A stretch of 64,000 nt of DNA from Nonlabens sp. Hel1_33_55 (GCF_900101765.1 NZ_LT627735.1:186001-250000); one strand, 5' to 3'. Shown: positions 33,531 to 41,587, numbered from the stretch's first letter. The notes: a model not told the origin generated them from the letters alone. Program-made: numbers and translations.

Positions 33531-33934
33531 TAGAAGGAACAAAAATCCCAGCCAAAATGCTTTCCTTAGATCCATTTTCTAAATGGCTAGGTATTGAAAT
33601 CATTAGTGTTGAAGTAGGCAGAGTGAAATTAGGAATGACCATTAGACCAGAAATGCTCAATAGCATGGGCAAAGCACATGGAGGTATTACATACGCTTTG
33701 GCAGATTCTGCCTTTGGGTTCACTTCAAACACGCATGGCAAAAAAGCAGTTTCCATCGAGACCAGCATCAATCACATAGAAGCGCTGGAAGCAGGCGATT
33801 ACATCACTGCAGAGTGCACGCTGGATAAAACCAAAACCAAAGTCGGTTTCAACATCGTTGAGGTGAAGAAAGGCGATGAGCTAGTAGCACTTTTTAAAGG
33901 TGTAGTTTATAGAACAAATAGAGACTGGGAATAA
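33527..33934 (+). CDS. paaI: Hotdog-fold phenylacetyl-CoA thioesterase PaaI
   Basis: A 135-residue thioesterase that frees CoA from stalled phenylacetate intermediates. The hotdog signature NSMGKAHGGITYALADSAFGF and the strand ETSINHIEAL are visible. It begins in the last codons of paaH (ATGA overlap), so it is translationally coupled. Complete. Confidence 0.9.
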   Translation: MIEGTKIPAKMLSLDPFSKWLGIEIISVEVGRVKLGMTIRPEMLNSMGKAHGGITYALADSAFGFTSNTHGKKAVSIETSINHIEALEAGDYITAECTLDKTKTKVGFNIVEVKKGDELVALFKGVVYRTNRDWE

Positions 33935-33937
33935 GTT

Positions 33938-33953
33938 CGCTTTCGCGAAAGCG
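33938..33953. repeat. 16-bp dispersed palindrome, exact
   Basis: Four bases after the paaI stop. Confidence 0.95.
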
Positions 33954-33958
33954 TTATA

Positions 33959-33992
33959 GGTATTAGGCTTTTGGTATGAGGGATTAGTATCT
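33959..33992 (+). repeat. Left arm of inverted repeat bracketing the third four-helix-bundle ORF
   Basis: TATTAGG followed by GGTATGAGGGATTAGTAT. The reverse complement of 34374-34410 reads TATTAGG ... GGGATGAGGCATTAGTTT; the main block agrees at about 17 of 21 bases. Confidence 0.6.
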
Positions 33993-33995
33993 TTG
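33988..33995 (+). promoter_or_regulatory. -7 promoter box of the third four-helix-bundle ORF
   Basis: TATCTTTG, full TAnnTTTG match, 4 bases before the ATG; this cassette may carry its own promoter. Confidence 0.5.
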
Positions 33996-33999
33996 AGAT

Positions 34000-34380
34000 A
34001 TGAAAAGTGTCTATCATTTCAAGTTTGAAGATCTATTGGTTTATCAAAAAGCCATGGACTTTGCAGAAATGGTAGATGAAATCACCAAGACATTTCCACA
34101 AAGAGAATTATACGCTCTAAGCTCACAATATAGACGTGCCTCTGACTCGATAGGTTTAAACATCGCAGAAGGTTATCCTGGTAGTGACGGCCAGTTTGTG
34201 AAACACATCAATCACGCTATTCATTCTGCAAACGAATGTGTATCTGCATCGACGAAAGCTTACCGTAGAAAATATATTTCTTTTGATCAAAATGAAGAAT
34301 GCCGCAGGCGATTGGTTGAAATAACTAAAATGCTATCTGGCCTAAGGAGAAAGATTCTGGAGCGCAGTAGTAAAAACTAA
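34000..34380 (+). CDS. Four-helix-bundle protein (23S rRNA intervening-sequence protein family), copy 3
   Basis: A 126-residue S23/IVP-family protein of a different subgroup from copies 1 and 2 (FEDLLVYQKAMDFAEMVDEIT at the start, SSQYRRASDSIGLNIAEGYPG as the core). It sits between paaI and paaJ, again bracketed by inverted repeats of a third sequence type; the stop codon lies inside the right arm. No role in phenylacetate catabolism is expected. Confidence 0.87.
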   Translation: MKSVYHFKFEDLLVYQKAMDFAEMVDEITKTFPQRELYALSSQYRRASDSIGLNIAEGYPGSDGQFVKHINHAIHSANECVSASTKAYRRKYISFDQNEECRRRLVEITKMLSGLRRKILERSSKN

Positions 34381-34410
34381 TGCCTCATCCCTAACAACTA
34401 ATTCCTAATA
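34374..34410 (+). repeat. Right arm of inverted repeat bracketing the third four-helix-bundle ORF
   Basis: ACTAATGCCTCATCCCTAAC followed by AACTAATTCCTAATA; complementary to 33959-33992. Confidence 0.6.
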
Positions 34411-34411
34411 A

Positions 34412-35626
34412 ATGAAAAATACATACATCATAGACGGCATAAGAACAGCTGTTGGTAATTATAAAGGAACTTTAAGTGCAGTGCGTGCAGACGATCTTGC
34501 GGCACTCGTGATCAAAACCATTGTTGAAAACCATCCAGAAATCCCGCGAGAGGATTATGCAGATGTCATCATGGGTTGTGCGAATCAAGCTGGTGAGGAC
34601 AACCGCAATGTGGCACGTATGGCGGGATTGCTAGCCGGTTTACCATTCAGCGTTCCTGGCGAGACTGTCAATCGCTTGTGTAGTTCTGGTTTGAGTTCTA
34701 TTGTGCATGCCCATCGTGCGATTCAAACAGGGGACGGTGATGTGTTTATATCTGGCGGAGTTGAAAATATGACGCGCGGGCCATTAGTTATTGCAAAGCC
34801 AAGCACGGGTTTTGGAACTGACGCTAAGATGTACGACTCGAGTTTTGGCTGGAGGTTTGTCAATCAGAAAATGGCCGATATGTACGGCGTTGACGGTATG
34901 GGAAACACAGCTGAGAATCTGGTAGAGAAATTCAATATCTCTCGGGAAGATCAGGATACCTTTGCCGCTTGGTCACAGCAAAAGGCCGCAGCGGCTCAAA
35001 AATCTGGAAGACTGGCTAAAGAAATTGTGCCTGTAGAAATTCCGCAACGCAAGAAAGACCCGATTATATTTAAAGACGACGAATTCATACGCGGTGGAAC
35101 TACAAAGGAAATATTAGCTAAACTACGTCCAGCTTTCAAAAAAGAAGGAGGATCAGTCACCGCAGGAAACTCCAGCGGCTTGAACGATGGCGCTGCGGCT
35201 ACTATCATCGCTAGTGAGGATGCGGTCAAAAAATACGGACTCAAGCCTATGGCAAGAATCCTGAGCAGCGCTGTGGTAGGCGTTGAACCTAGAATAATGG
35301 GAATAGGTCCTGTTGAAGCCAGTAATCGAGCTCTTGAAAAAGCAGGCTTAACCATGGCAGATATGGATGTGATTGAGCTAAACGAGGCTTTTGCATCACA
35401 AGCTTTGGCGTGTATCCGTGAATGGGGACTTGATGATGATGACCCTAGAATTAATCCTAATGGTGGTTCGATCGCTATAGGTCACCCACTTGGAATGACG
35501 GGAACCAGACTCGCTTATACAGCAGCTTTGGAATTATCTCTTTCGCACAAGCGATATGCACTTATCACAATGTGCATAGGAGTTGGGCAAGGTTATGCCA
35601 TGGTGATTGAGAATGTGAGTAAATAA
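34412..35626 (+). CDS. paaJ: Thiolase PaaJ (3-oxoadipyl-CoA thiolase)
   Basis: A 404-residue thiolase that cleaves 3-oxoadipyl-CoA (and the dehydro analogue) to succinyl-CoA and acetyl-CoA. The nucleophile Cys90 lies in VNRLCSSGL, and NEAFASQ, GGSIAIGHPLGMTGTR and CIGVGQGYAMVIE carry the other catalytic residues. Complete. It ends the first paa gene run, followed by a strong hairpin. Confidence 0.92.
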   Translation: MKNTYIIDGIRTAVGNYKGTLSAVRADDLAALVIKTIVENHPEIPREDYADVIMGCANQAGEDNRNVARMAGLLAGLPFSVPGETVNRLCSSGLSSIVHAHRAIQTGDGDVFISGGVENMTRGPLVIAKPSTGFGTDAKMYDSSFGWRFVNQKMADMYGVDGMGNTAENLVEKFNISREDQDTFAAWSQQKAAAAQKSGRLAKEIVPVEIPQRKKDPIIFKDDEFIRGGTTKEILAKLRPAFKKEGGSVTAGNSSGLNDGAAATIIASEDAVKKYGLKPMARILSSAVVGVEPRIMGIGPVEASNRALEKAGLTMADMDVIELNEAFASQALACIREWGLDDDDPRINPNGGSIAIGHPLGMTGTRLAYTAALELSLSHKRYALITMCIGVGQGYAMVIENVSK

Positions 35627-35650
35627 TTTTAAACAACTTTGAATAAAAAA

Positions 35651-35682
35651 AAATGCCTTCTTGAAAAAGAAGGCATTTATCT
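35651..35682. terminator. Bidirectional terminator after paaJ
   Basis: AAATGCCTTCTT and AAGAAGGCATTT pair perfectly around GAAA, between convergent genes with A and T runs. Confidence 0.9.
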
Positions 35683-35698
35683 TTTAAGGGTCTATAAT

Positions 35699-36604
35699 TT
35701 ATTTGACCACAATTTTCCTTGTAACGGTTGATGTAGGAGTTGAAACCTTGACGATGTACATATTTCCTCCTGATAATCTGGCTGGAATAATAGTAGAATT
35801 CATTAATTCTTTTGATCTAAGATCAAACACTCTTTGACCTAAGGTATTATAAACCTGGATAGAGGCGGTTCCTTGATAACCTCTAAAATTCAGACCATTA
35901 GAGTTGTAAAAGACTTTTAAATTCGTTTTTAAATCATCTGCTACACTTGCAGTAGACGCGTAGGTAAATGCATTTTCAAAACTAAAGTCATCACCTCCTA
36001 TATTATCTGCAATTGCAGATGATAGGCCATATCCTTCGTTTGAGGTAAATGCATTCCCTGAGTTTCCGTAAACGCCCAGAAAATCAAAACTATCAGTAGC
36101 CTCTAACCCTAGATCAGAAAAATTAATTGTAAAATTCACGACAGTACCGTCATTATAGTCAAGATTAGCACTATTGACGAAAACCAATTCGTTCATACCA
36201 ACTGTTCCAGTACTAGGGATCTGAAAAATTCCTGCAAAATCAGAATCCACGTGTACAGCATAGCTAGCCTCAAAACCAGTCGGGAAAGTTACAATGGAGC
36301 CGTTGCCTTGATCGTCTGCATTGGAAATAGCCCTGCGACCTGAATCACCGGTATCTTCAACATCAGTATCAATCACATTGCGACCGGCTGCACCAGTATC
36401 AAAGTAAAAAACAAACCCATCATTGAATCCGGTATTTTGACTTGTGAGGGAAAAACTTATTGTAGTACCATCATTGGTGACATTCAAAGAACTGTTCCCA
36501 AAAAAACCGCCAAAACCACTATTACCATTAGCTTGGTAATCTTGCTGAGCAACAGCTAAATAACCTAAGATTAAGAAAAGAATTGTTGTGTAATTTTTCA
36601 TCAT
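35699..36604 (-). CDS. Secreted protein with type IX secretion C-terminal tail
   Basis: A 301-residue protein with signal peptide (ending near AVA-QQ), a beta-rich domain (about 20-200; SFSLTSQNTGFNDGFVFYFDTG) and a C-terminal sorting domain (VYNTLGQRVFDLRS ... GNMYIVKVSTPTSTVTRKIVVK). The middle domain is of unknown function. It lies in the opposite direction between paaJ and paaZ, splitting the catabolic cluster into two transcription units. Confidence 0.82.
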   Translation of the reverse strand: MMKNYTTILFLILGYLAVAQQDYQANGNSGFGGFFGNSSLNVTNDGTTISFSLTSQNTGFNDGFVFYFDTGAAGRNVIDTDVEDTGDSGRRAISNADDQGNGSIVTFPTGFEASYAVHVDSDFAGIFQIPSTGTVGMNELVFVNSANLDYNDGTVVNFTINFSDLGLEATDSFDFLGVYGNSGNAFTSNEGYGLSSAIADNIGGDDFSFENAFTYASTASVADDLKTNLKVFYNSNGLNFRGYQGTASIQVYNTLGQRVFDLRSKELMNSTIIPARLSGGNMYIVKVSTPTSTVTRKIVVK

Positions 36605-36759
36605 ATATAAATTTTAAAGTTGGTATTAAATATATAAACCTGATAGCAAGTTTTGGAGTTTTGCCACTAAATTTCAACTATAACGTTTTCGTATCGTGGA
36701 TTTTCAAGGCTAACATTTTTTGAAGATCAATAAATGAGCCGTTTTTAATCTCATTATAC

Positions 36760-36775
36760 ACTAACAAGTGTTAGT
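36760..36775. promoter_or_regulatory. Palindromic operator upstream of paaZ
   Basis: ACTAACAAGTGTTAGT, identical over 16 bases to the paaE operator. A -7-like box TATTTTAG follows at 36794. Confidence 0.75.
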
Positions 36776-36823
36776 CAAATTTAATCGTTTTCGTATTTTA
36801 GCAATAGAGGTTGTTAGCTATCT

Positions 36824-36839
36824 CGCTTTCGCGAAAGCG
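36824..36839. repeat. 16-bp dispersed palindrome, exact
   Basis: In the 5' untranslated region of paaZ, between the promoter and the ATG. Confidence 0.95.
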
Positions 36840-36873
36840 AGTTCAACATCAACCACTTTACAAACAAATTTCT

Positions 36874-39417
36874 ATGATCTTAAAAAGTTACATCAACGGT
36901 CAATGGCAAGCTGGTAAGCAGGACGGAAATGAGCGTCTCATGTGGGATGCGATTACTGGTGAGCAAATAGGCGCAACGTCTACAGCAAATCTAGATATCG
37001 CTGCCGTGTTACAATACGGCCGTGATCATGGTAAAGTGTTGCGTGACATGACGTTCCAGCAACGCGGGAACATGATCAAAAAGTTGGCACTGTATCTTGA
37101 AAAGCGCAAGGCCAAATTCTATGAAATTAGTTACCGTACTGGTGCTACACGAGCAGATAGTTGGGTAGATATTGAAGGTGGTTTTGGAAATCTATTTGCT
37201 AACGCAAGCTTGCGCAAGCTTTTCCCAGACCAGAGTTATGCAGTAGAAGGTGATCCCATCGATTTATCTCGCGGTGGTCGCTTCATGGCGCATCACATTC
37301 TTGTGCCTCGCAAGGGTGTCGCGGTACATATCAACGCATTTAATTTCCCAGTTTGGGGAATGTTAGAGAAATGTGCGGTCAACTGGATGGCTGGTATGCC
37401 AGCCGTAGTATTACCAGCACCACAAACAGCCTTCTTGACAGAAGCCGTCGTACGCGAGATTATCGCTAGCGGTATTTTACCGGAAGGTGCATTGCAGCTC
37501 TTAAGTGGTCTGACAACTAGTGTTCTTGACACCGTGAATTCCACAGACGTCGTCACATTTACAGGTAGTGCTGCGACAGGAAGAAAGCTTAAATCCCATC
37601 CTCGATTGTTAGAAGAATCGGTACCATTTACTATGGAAGCTGACTCTTTAAACTCTTCAGTATTAGGACCAGATGCGGTTCCTGGAACAGCGGAATTTGA
37701 CATATTTATCAAGGAAGTCCGCAAAGAAATGACTTCCAAAGCTGGTCAAAAGTGTACGGCAATCCGCAGGATTATGGTGCCAGAAAACCTGATGGAAGAT
37801 GTGCAAATTGCTTTGGGGAAACAATTATCCCAAACTGTGATAGGCGATCCATTATTGCGAGAGACTCGCATGGGCGCGATGATCAACAACAATCAGCGTG
37901 ATACGTTGAAAGAACAAATTCAGAAAATATCCAAAACTGCTGAAATCGTTTACGGTAACCTTGATGAGGTTCAAATTAATGGCGATCGTGCGCAGAAAGG
38001 TGCTTTCATGTCGCCCATTTTGATGCGAGAGGACGAGCCATTTAAAAATAAGGCGGTTCATGAGGTGGAATGCTTTGGTCCAGTAAGCACTTTGATGCCT
38101 TATAAGGATCTGGACGAGGCGATTGAGCTGGCTCACATGGGTAAAGGCTCGCTGGTGAGCAGTGTGGTTACTGGAGATGACGCTTTCGCGAAAGCGTACA
38201 CCATCAACGCCGCATCTTCCCACGGGAGAATTTTGACATTAAACAAAGAAAGTGCGCCACAATCCACAGGACACGGCTCGCCATTGCCACTATTGGTTCA
38301 TGGTGGTCCAGGACGCGCTGGCGGCGGAGAAGAAATGGGAGGTTTGCGAGGTATTAAGCATTACATGCAACGCTGCGCAGTTCAAGGAAGTCCGACCTCA
38401 CTGACCGCAATCACAGGAATATATCAGCCCAATGGCGCTTATCAGGAAACCGAAAAGCATCCGTTTGCGTACCATTATGAGGACATCCAGCCAGGAATGT
38501 CGCTAGAAACCCATAAGCGCACTCTAACCGATTCTGATATTCAGAGTTTTGCAAACCTCACTTGGGATCATTTTTATGCGCATACAGACATCACCAGTTT
38601 AGAAGGTAGCATTTTCAAGAAACGAACGGCTCACGGTTATTTCATTATAAGCGCTGCAGCAGGACTTTTTGTATATCCCAATAAAGGACCAGTATCGGCC
38701 AATTATGGCTTGGAAGACATCAGATTCCTACGCCCATTGTACCACAACGACACCATTTATGTGCGTTTGACTTGTAAAGAAAAACGCGAGCGCGATGTAT
38801 CAGGTCGCGAGCATCCATCGGGAATCGTAAAATGGTATGTAGAAGTTTTTGATGCAGAACCAGTAGACTACGAAAACGGTAAAACCGATGAAGAAGCAGA
38901 GTCTTTAGTGGCAATTGCAACGATCTTGACCATGGTCGAGAAGAAGCAAGATGTTTTCAAAGAAATAACCGAGAATTATATCAAAACCGCTTTCGCGAAA
39001 TTGCACTTCGACACAAAACCTCAATGGGGAACGATGACAGCGCAACACATGGTCGAGCACCTTGAAATGAGCTATCGTATCGCAAGCGGAGAAAAGCAGG
39101 ATTTTGATGTGGCCACTCCAGAAGAACATTTAGAAAAAGTCGCGGCAAGTTTATGGGATTACAGAAAAATGCCTAAAAATCACAAAATGCCGCTCATGAA
39201 ACAGGATGGTACGCTAGAAGATTTAAAGCATGAAGATCTAGAAACCGCCAAAGCTAAAATGTTAGAGGCAAGGAAAGAATATTTAGACTACTTCAAAAAG
39301 AATCCGAAAGAGACGACTAAAAATGCCGTTTTTGGAGAATTAAGTAAATATGAATGGACGCTGCTGGAAAGAAAGCATTTGAATCATCACTTTGAACAAT
39401 TTAATCTGAAAGATTAA
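36874..39417 (+). CDS. paaZ: PaaZ: oxepin-CoA hydrolase / semialdehyde dehydrogenase, with extra C-terminal DinB-like domain
   Basis: An 847-residue enzyme that opens the oxepin ring and oxidises the aldehyde. Residues about 1-515 are the aldehyde dehydrogenase with catalytic Cys in AGQKCTAIRR; about 530-685 are the MaoC-type hydratase with DHFYAHTD. A typical PaaZ ends there near 680 residues. Here about 145 more residues follow (from TKPQWGTMTAQHMVEHLEMSYR to HLNHHFEQFNL), resembling DUF1569/DinB-like four-helix proteins. The junction (residue 706) coincides with a degenerate palindrome copy. The ATG at 36874 is chosen over 36811, whose leader is palindrome-encoded. Confidence 0.93.
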   Translation: MILKSYINGQWQAGKQDGNERLMWDAITGEQIGATSTANLDIAAVLQYGRDHGKVLRDMTFQQRGNMIKKLALYLEKRKAKFYEISYRTGATRADSWVDIEGGFGNLFANASLRKLFPDQSYAVEGDPIDLSRGGRFMAHHILVPRKGVAVHINAFNFPVWGMLEKCAVNWMAGMPAVVLPAPQTAFLTEAVVREIIASGILPEGALQLLSGLTTSVLDTVNSTDVVTFTGSAATGRKLKSHPRLLEESVPFTMEADSLNSSVLGPDAVPGTAEFDIFIKEVRKEMTSKAGQKCTAIRRIMVPENLMEDVQIALGKQLSQTVIGDPLLRETRMGAMINNNQRDTLKEQIQKISKTAEIVYGNLDEVQINGDRAQKGAFMSPILMREDEPFKNKAVHEVECFGPVSTLMPYKDLDEAIELAHMGKGSLVSSVVTGDDAFAKAYTINAASSHGRILTLNKESAPQSTGHGSPLPLLVHGGPGRAGGGEEMGGLRGIKHYMQRCAVQGSPTSLTAITGIYQPNGAYQETEKHPFAYHYEDIQPGMSLETHKRTLTDSDIQSFANLTWDHFYAHTDITSLEGSIFKKRTAHGYFIISAAAGLFVYPNKGPVSANYGLEDIRFLRPLYHNDTIYVRLTCKEKRERDVSGREHPSGIVKWYVEVFDAEPVDYENGKTDEEAESLVAIATILTMVEKKQDVFKEITENYIKTAFAKLHFDTKPQWGTMTAQHMVEHLEMSYRIASGEKQDFDVATPEEHLEKVAASLWDYRKMPKNHKMPLMKQDGTLEDLKHEDLETAKAKMLEARKEYLDYFKKNPKETTKNAVFGELSKYEWTLLERKHLNHHFEQFNLKD
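38181..38196. repeat. 16-bp dispersed palindrome, exact
   Basis: Inside paaZ (aldehyde dehydrogenase part), AFAKA frame. Confidence 0.95.
38988..39003. repeat. Degenerate copy of the 16-bp palindrome
   Basis: CGCTTTCGCGAAATTG, two mismatches, at the junction between the PaaZ core and its extra C-terminal domain. Confidence 0.7.
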
Positions 39418-39540
39418 ATTGTTCAAAGCATCCGCGCAGGCTCACGGAAACTAAAATGAATCTGAGATAAAAGCTACACCGATGCCGATCTACATCAGCA
39501 GAACAGCGAAATACCGGCTATTGCTGGAGCCTGTTGATCT

Positions 39541-39567
39541 GTCAAGCCGTCGCAGGACGGCTTCGCT
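39541..39567. repeat. GTCAAGCC-type REP-like hairpin, left of the GIY-YIG gene
   Basis: AAGCCGTCGCAGGACGGCTT with GTC before and CGCT after; identical to the copy at 27849. The stretch 39418-39540 before it shows nothing I can name. Confidence 0.85.
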
Positions 39568-39607
39568 GACTAACTGCCGGAATGACTAAAAAGAAGGATT
39601 ATCCGCA

Positions 39608-39940
39608 ATGAAAATTATGTTCACTTACATTATTGCTCATATCAAAAACAGATTATTATATGTAGGTGTTACAAACGATATCAAGCAGCGTGCATTCGAT
39701 CATAAAAATGCGACCTTTGAAACTCATACCGGTCACTACAATATCAAACAATTGGTTTGGTACGAAAAGCATAATCATCCATTGGATGCAATCAGGCGTG
39801 AAAAGTTGATCAAAAAATGGAAACGAGAATATAAGATAAATTTGATTGAAAGCATAAATCCAGAATGGATAGATCTTTCAGCTGATTGGGATTTTACTGG
39901 ATTTGTAACAAGTAAAAAGAGATTTGAAAATAACGATTGA
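39608..39940 (+). CDS. GIY-YIG nuclease-domain protein
   Basis: A 110-residue stand-alone GIY-YIG-superfamily protein. The GIY-YIG motif positions are TYIIAH and LYVGVT, followed by the conserved basic residue in IKQRAFDHK and the metal-binding Glu in RREKLIKKWKR. Start 39608 or the second Met at 39617. Such small proteins are widespread in Bacteroidetes and their function is unproven; DNA cleavage is a family-based inference. It sits in the paa cluster between inverted REP-like hairpins, one beginning directly after the stop codon. Confidence 0.85.
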   Translation: MKIMFTYIIAHIKNRLLYVGVTNDIKQRAFDHKNATFETHTGHYNIKQLVWYEKHNHPLDAIRREKLIKKWKREYKINLIESINPEWIDLSADWDFTGFVTSKKRFENND

Positions 39941-39966
39941 ACGAAGCCGCTCTGCAGCGGCTTGAC
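39941..39966. repeat. GTCAAGCC-type REP-like hairpin, right of the GIY-YIG gene
   Basis: CGAAGCCGCTCTGCAGCGGC followed by TTGAC: the reverse orientation of the copy at 39541, agreeing at about 21 of 26 bases with paired changes in both stem strands. Confidence 0.8.
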
Positions 39967-40018
39967 TAAAACACTAGATAGATTAAAAAGATTTTTGCCT
40001 CCGCAGAGAATGATCAAC

Positions 40019-40043
40019 CGAAGCCGTTTTGCAGCGGCTTGAC
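40019..40043. repeat. GTCAAGCC-type REP-like hairpin
   Basis: CGAAGCCGTTTTGCAGCGGC followed by TTGAC. Its last bases provide the possible TTG start of paaF at 40039. Confidence 0.8.
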
Positions 40044-40809
40044 AAAACAAGAAGAATTGAGCGATCCATATGTAAAAACAACAACAGAAAACGCAATTAC
40101 AACCATAGAATTTTTCCACCCAGCGCACAACTCGCTGCCAGGAGATATTCTAGCAAAACTGGCTAGTGAAATAACTGCTGCTGGAAATGATGATGCTACT
40201 AAAGTAATCATCCTCAAATCTGGTGGTGAGCGTACGTTTTGTGCAGGCGCTAGTTTTAAAGAATTGATAGCGATTGACGATGAAAAAACTGGCGAGATCT
40301 TCTTCAGCGGATTTGCTAATGTGATCAATGCGATGCGCAAGTGTCCTAAGTTCATCATAGGTCGCGTGCAAGGAAAAACAGTCGGTGGTGGCGTTGGTGT
40401 AGCAAGTGCTACAGATTATTGTTTTGCTACCAAGTTTGCTAGCATCAAGTTGAGTGAACTCAATATTGGTATTGGGCCATTTGTAGTTGGGCCAGCTGTA
40501 GAGCGCAAACTTGGTCTAAGTGGTATGAGCCAGATTGCTATCAACGCTAACGAATTCTATTCCCCAGAATGGGCAAAAGAGAATGGCTTGTTTGCAGAGG
40601 TTTACGAGTCTACAGAAGCCATGGACACCGCCATTCAGTTATTTGTAGAGAATTTGTGTACTTACAATCCTGAAGCCATAAAGCATATGAAAGAAATGTT
40701 CTGGTCAGGTTGTGAAAACTGGGATGAGTTGCTTGCTGAAAGAGCAAAGATTTCTGGAAAACTTGTGTTGAGTGCTTTTACTAAAGAAACTTTGAAACGT
40801 TTTAAATAA
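40039..40809 (+). CDS. paaF: Enoyl-CoA hydratase/isomerase family protein, probably PaaF
   Basis: A crotonase-fold protein of up to 256 residues, placed to hydrate 2,3-dehydroadipyl-CoA. The oxyanion-hole segments are TFCAGASFKELIA and VQGKTVGGGVGVASATDYCFA. The usual PaaF glutamate pair is not obvious (LNIGIGPFVVGPAVERKLG), so the exact reaction is uncertain. There is no ATG at the front: either the TTG at 40039, inside a repeat, or the TTG at 40057, preceded by AAGAAGAA, starts translation. Its neighbours paaZ and paaY support a pathway role. Confidence 0.8.
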   Translation: MTKQEELSDPYVKTTTENAITTIEFFHPAHNSLPGDILAKLASEITAAGNDDATKVIILKSGGERTFCAGASFKELIAIDDEKTGEIFFSGFANVINAMRKCPKFIIGRVQGKTVGGGVGVASATDYCFATKFASIKLSELNIGIGPFVVGPAVERKLGLSGMSQIAINANEFYSPEWAKENGLFAEVYESTEAMDTAIQLFVENLCTYNPEAIKHMKEMFWSGCENWDELLAERAKISGKLVLSAFTKETLKRFK

Positions 40810-40858
40810 TCCTAACAACTCAGGCTGCAGCAGAGTGGCGTGACTTAATTCTAGCGCA

Positions 40859-41458
40859 ATGGCTATTTACAGTTTTAAAGGACACATTCCAGTAATTCAC
40901 GAGAGTTCGTTTGTACACCCACTGGCGGCGGTAATTGGCAATGTGATCATAGGGGAAAATTGTTATGTAGGTTCTAGTGCTGTGATACGCGGCGATTGGG
41001 GCGAGATCATTCTGGAAGACGGCGTTAATGTGCAAGAAAATTGTACGGTGCATATGTTTCCTGGTAAGAGTATTCGCTTTCGCGAAAGCGCACACATCGG
41101 TCATGGTGCTGTAATTCATGGAGCCAATCTTGGTCGCAATTGTTTGATAGGAATGAATAGCGTGATTATGGACGATGCCGTTATAGGCGATGAATGCATT
41201 GTAGGAGCGATGTCCTTTGTAAAGGCCGAAGCTGTTTTTGAATCCAGATCACTAATAGTCGGAAATCCAGCCAAAAAAATCAAAGAAGTAAGCGATGCCA
41301 TGATCGCCTGGAAAACAGCTGGCACAAAACTATACCAACAACTTCCAACTGATTGCCAAGAAACCATGGAAGAAGTTGAACCGTTGAGAGAAATTCCAGC
41401 TAATCGACCAGTGCAAGAAGATTTTTATAAGACACTGCAGGAGATTAAGAAAAAGTAA
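40859..41458 (+). CDS. paaY: Gamma-carbonic-anhydrase-like hexapeptide thioesterase PaaY
   Basis: A 199-residue left-handed beta-helix protein acting as thioesterase to release CoA from dead-end ring products. Hexapeptide repeats (VIGNVIIGENCYVGSSAVIRGDWG) and metal histidines in VHMFPG and AHIGHGAVIHGA are visible, followed by a C-terminal helix. A palindrome copy encodes RFRES near residue 74, within the beta-helix, in place of family residues between the metal histidines. Confidence 0.9.
   Translation: MAIYSFKGHIPVIHESSFVHPLAAVIGNVIIGENCYVGSSAVIRGDWGEIILEDGVNVQENCTVHMFPGKSIRFRESAHIGHGAVIHGANLGRNCLIGMNSVIMDDAVIGDECIVGAMSFVKAEAVFESRSLIVGNPAKKIKEVSDAMIAWKTAGTKLYQQLPTDCQETMEEVEPLREIPANRPVQEDFYKTLQEIKKK
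41075..41090. repeat. 16-bp dispersed palindrome, exact
   Basis: Inside paaY, RFRES frame. Confidence 0.95.
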
Positions 41459-41466
41459 ACTTTAGG

Positions 41467-41512
41467 TTCAGAGTTCAGAGTTCAGAGTTCAGAGTTCAGA
41501 GTTCAGAGTTCA
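41467..41512 (+). repeat. Heptanucleotide tandem repeat (6.5 copies)
   Basis: TTCAGAG repeated six times plus TTCA, 8 bases after the paaY stop. Confidence 0.95.
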
Positions 41513-41514
41513 AT

Positions 41515-41587
41515 TGTCAGGCTGAGCCTGTCGAAGCCGAGTTAAGTATTCAAAAACTTGGTCGAGCGTAGTCGAGACTTTTTTTTG
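41515..41587. repeat. GAGCCTGTCGAAGCC and GAGCGTAGTCGA-type repeats
   Basis: TCAGGCTGAGCCTGTCGAAG (41517 onward) and GGTCGAGCGTAGTCGAGAC (41560 onward) followed by a T run. Both are common Bacteroidetes intergenic repeats; the second matches 29449. Confidence 0.8.

Noticed and set aside
28235..34380. Diversity-generating retroelement, because four-helix-bundle proteins resemble Avd
   Set aside because: No reverse transcriptase and no template/variable repeat pair was seen in the window.
36811..36873. Longer N-terminus of PaaZ
   Set aside because: The added residues (SLSRKRVQHQ) are the translation of a palindrome in the leader; ATG 36874 fits the family start.
41467..41512. Possible CRISPR array
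   Set aside because: Units are 7 bases with no spacers and no cas genes nearby; it is a simple tandem repeat.
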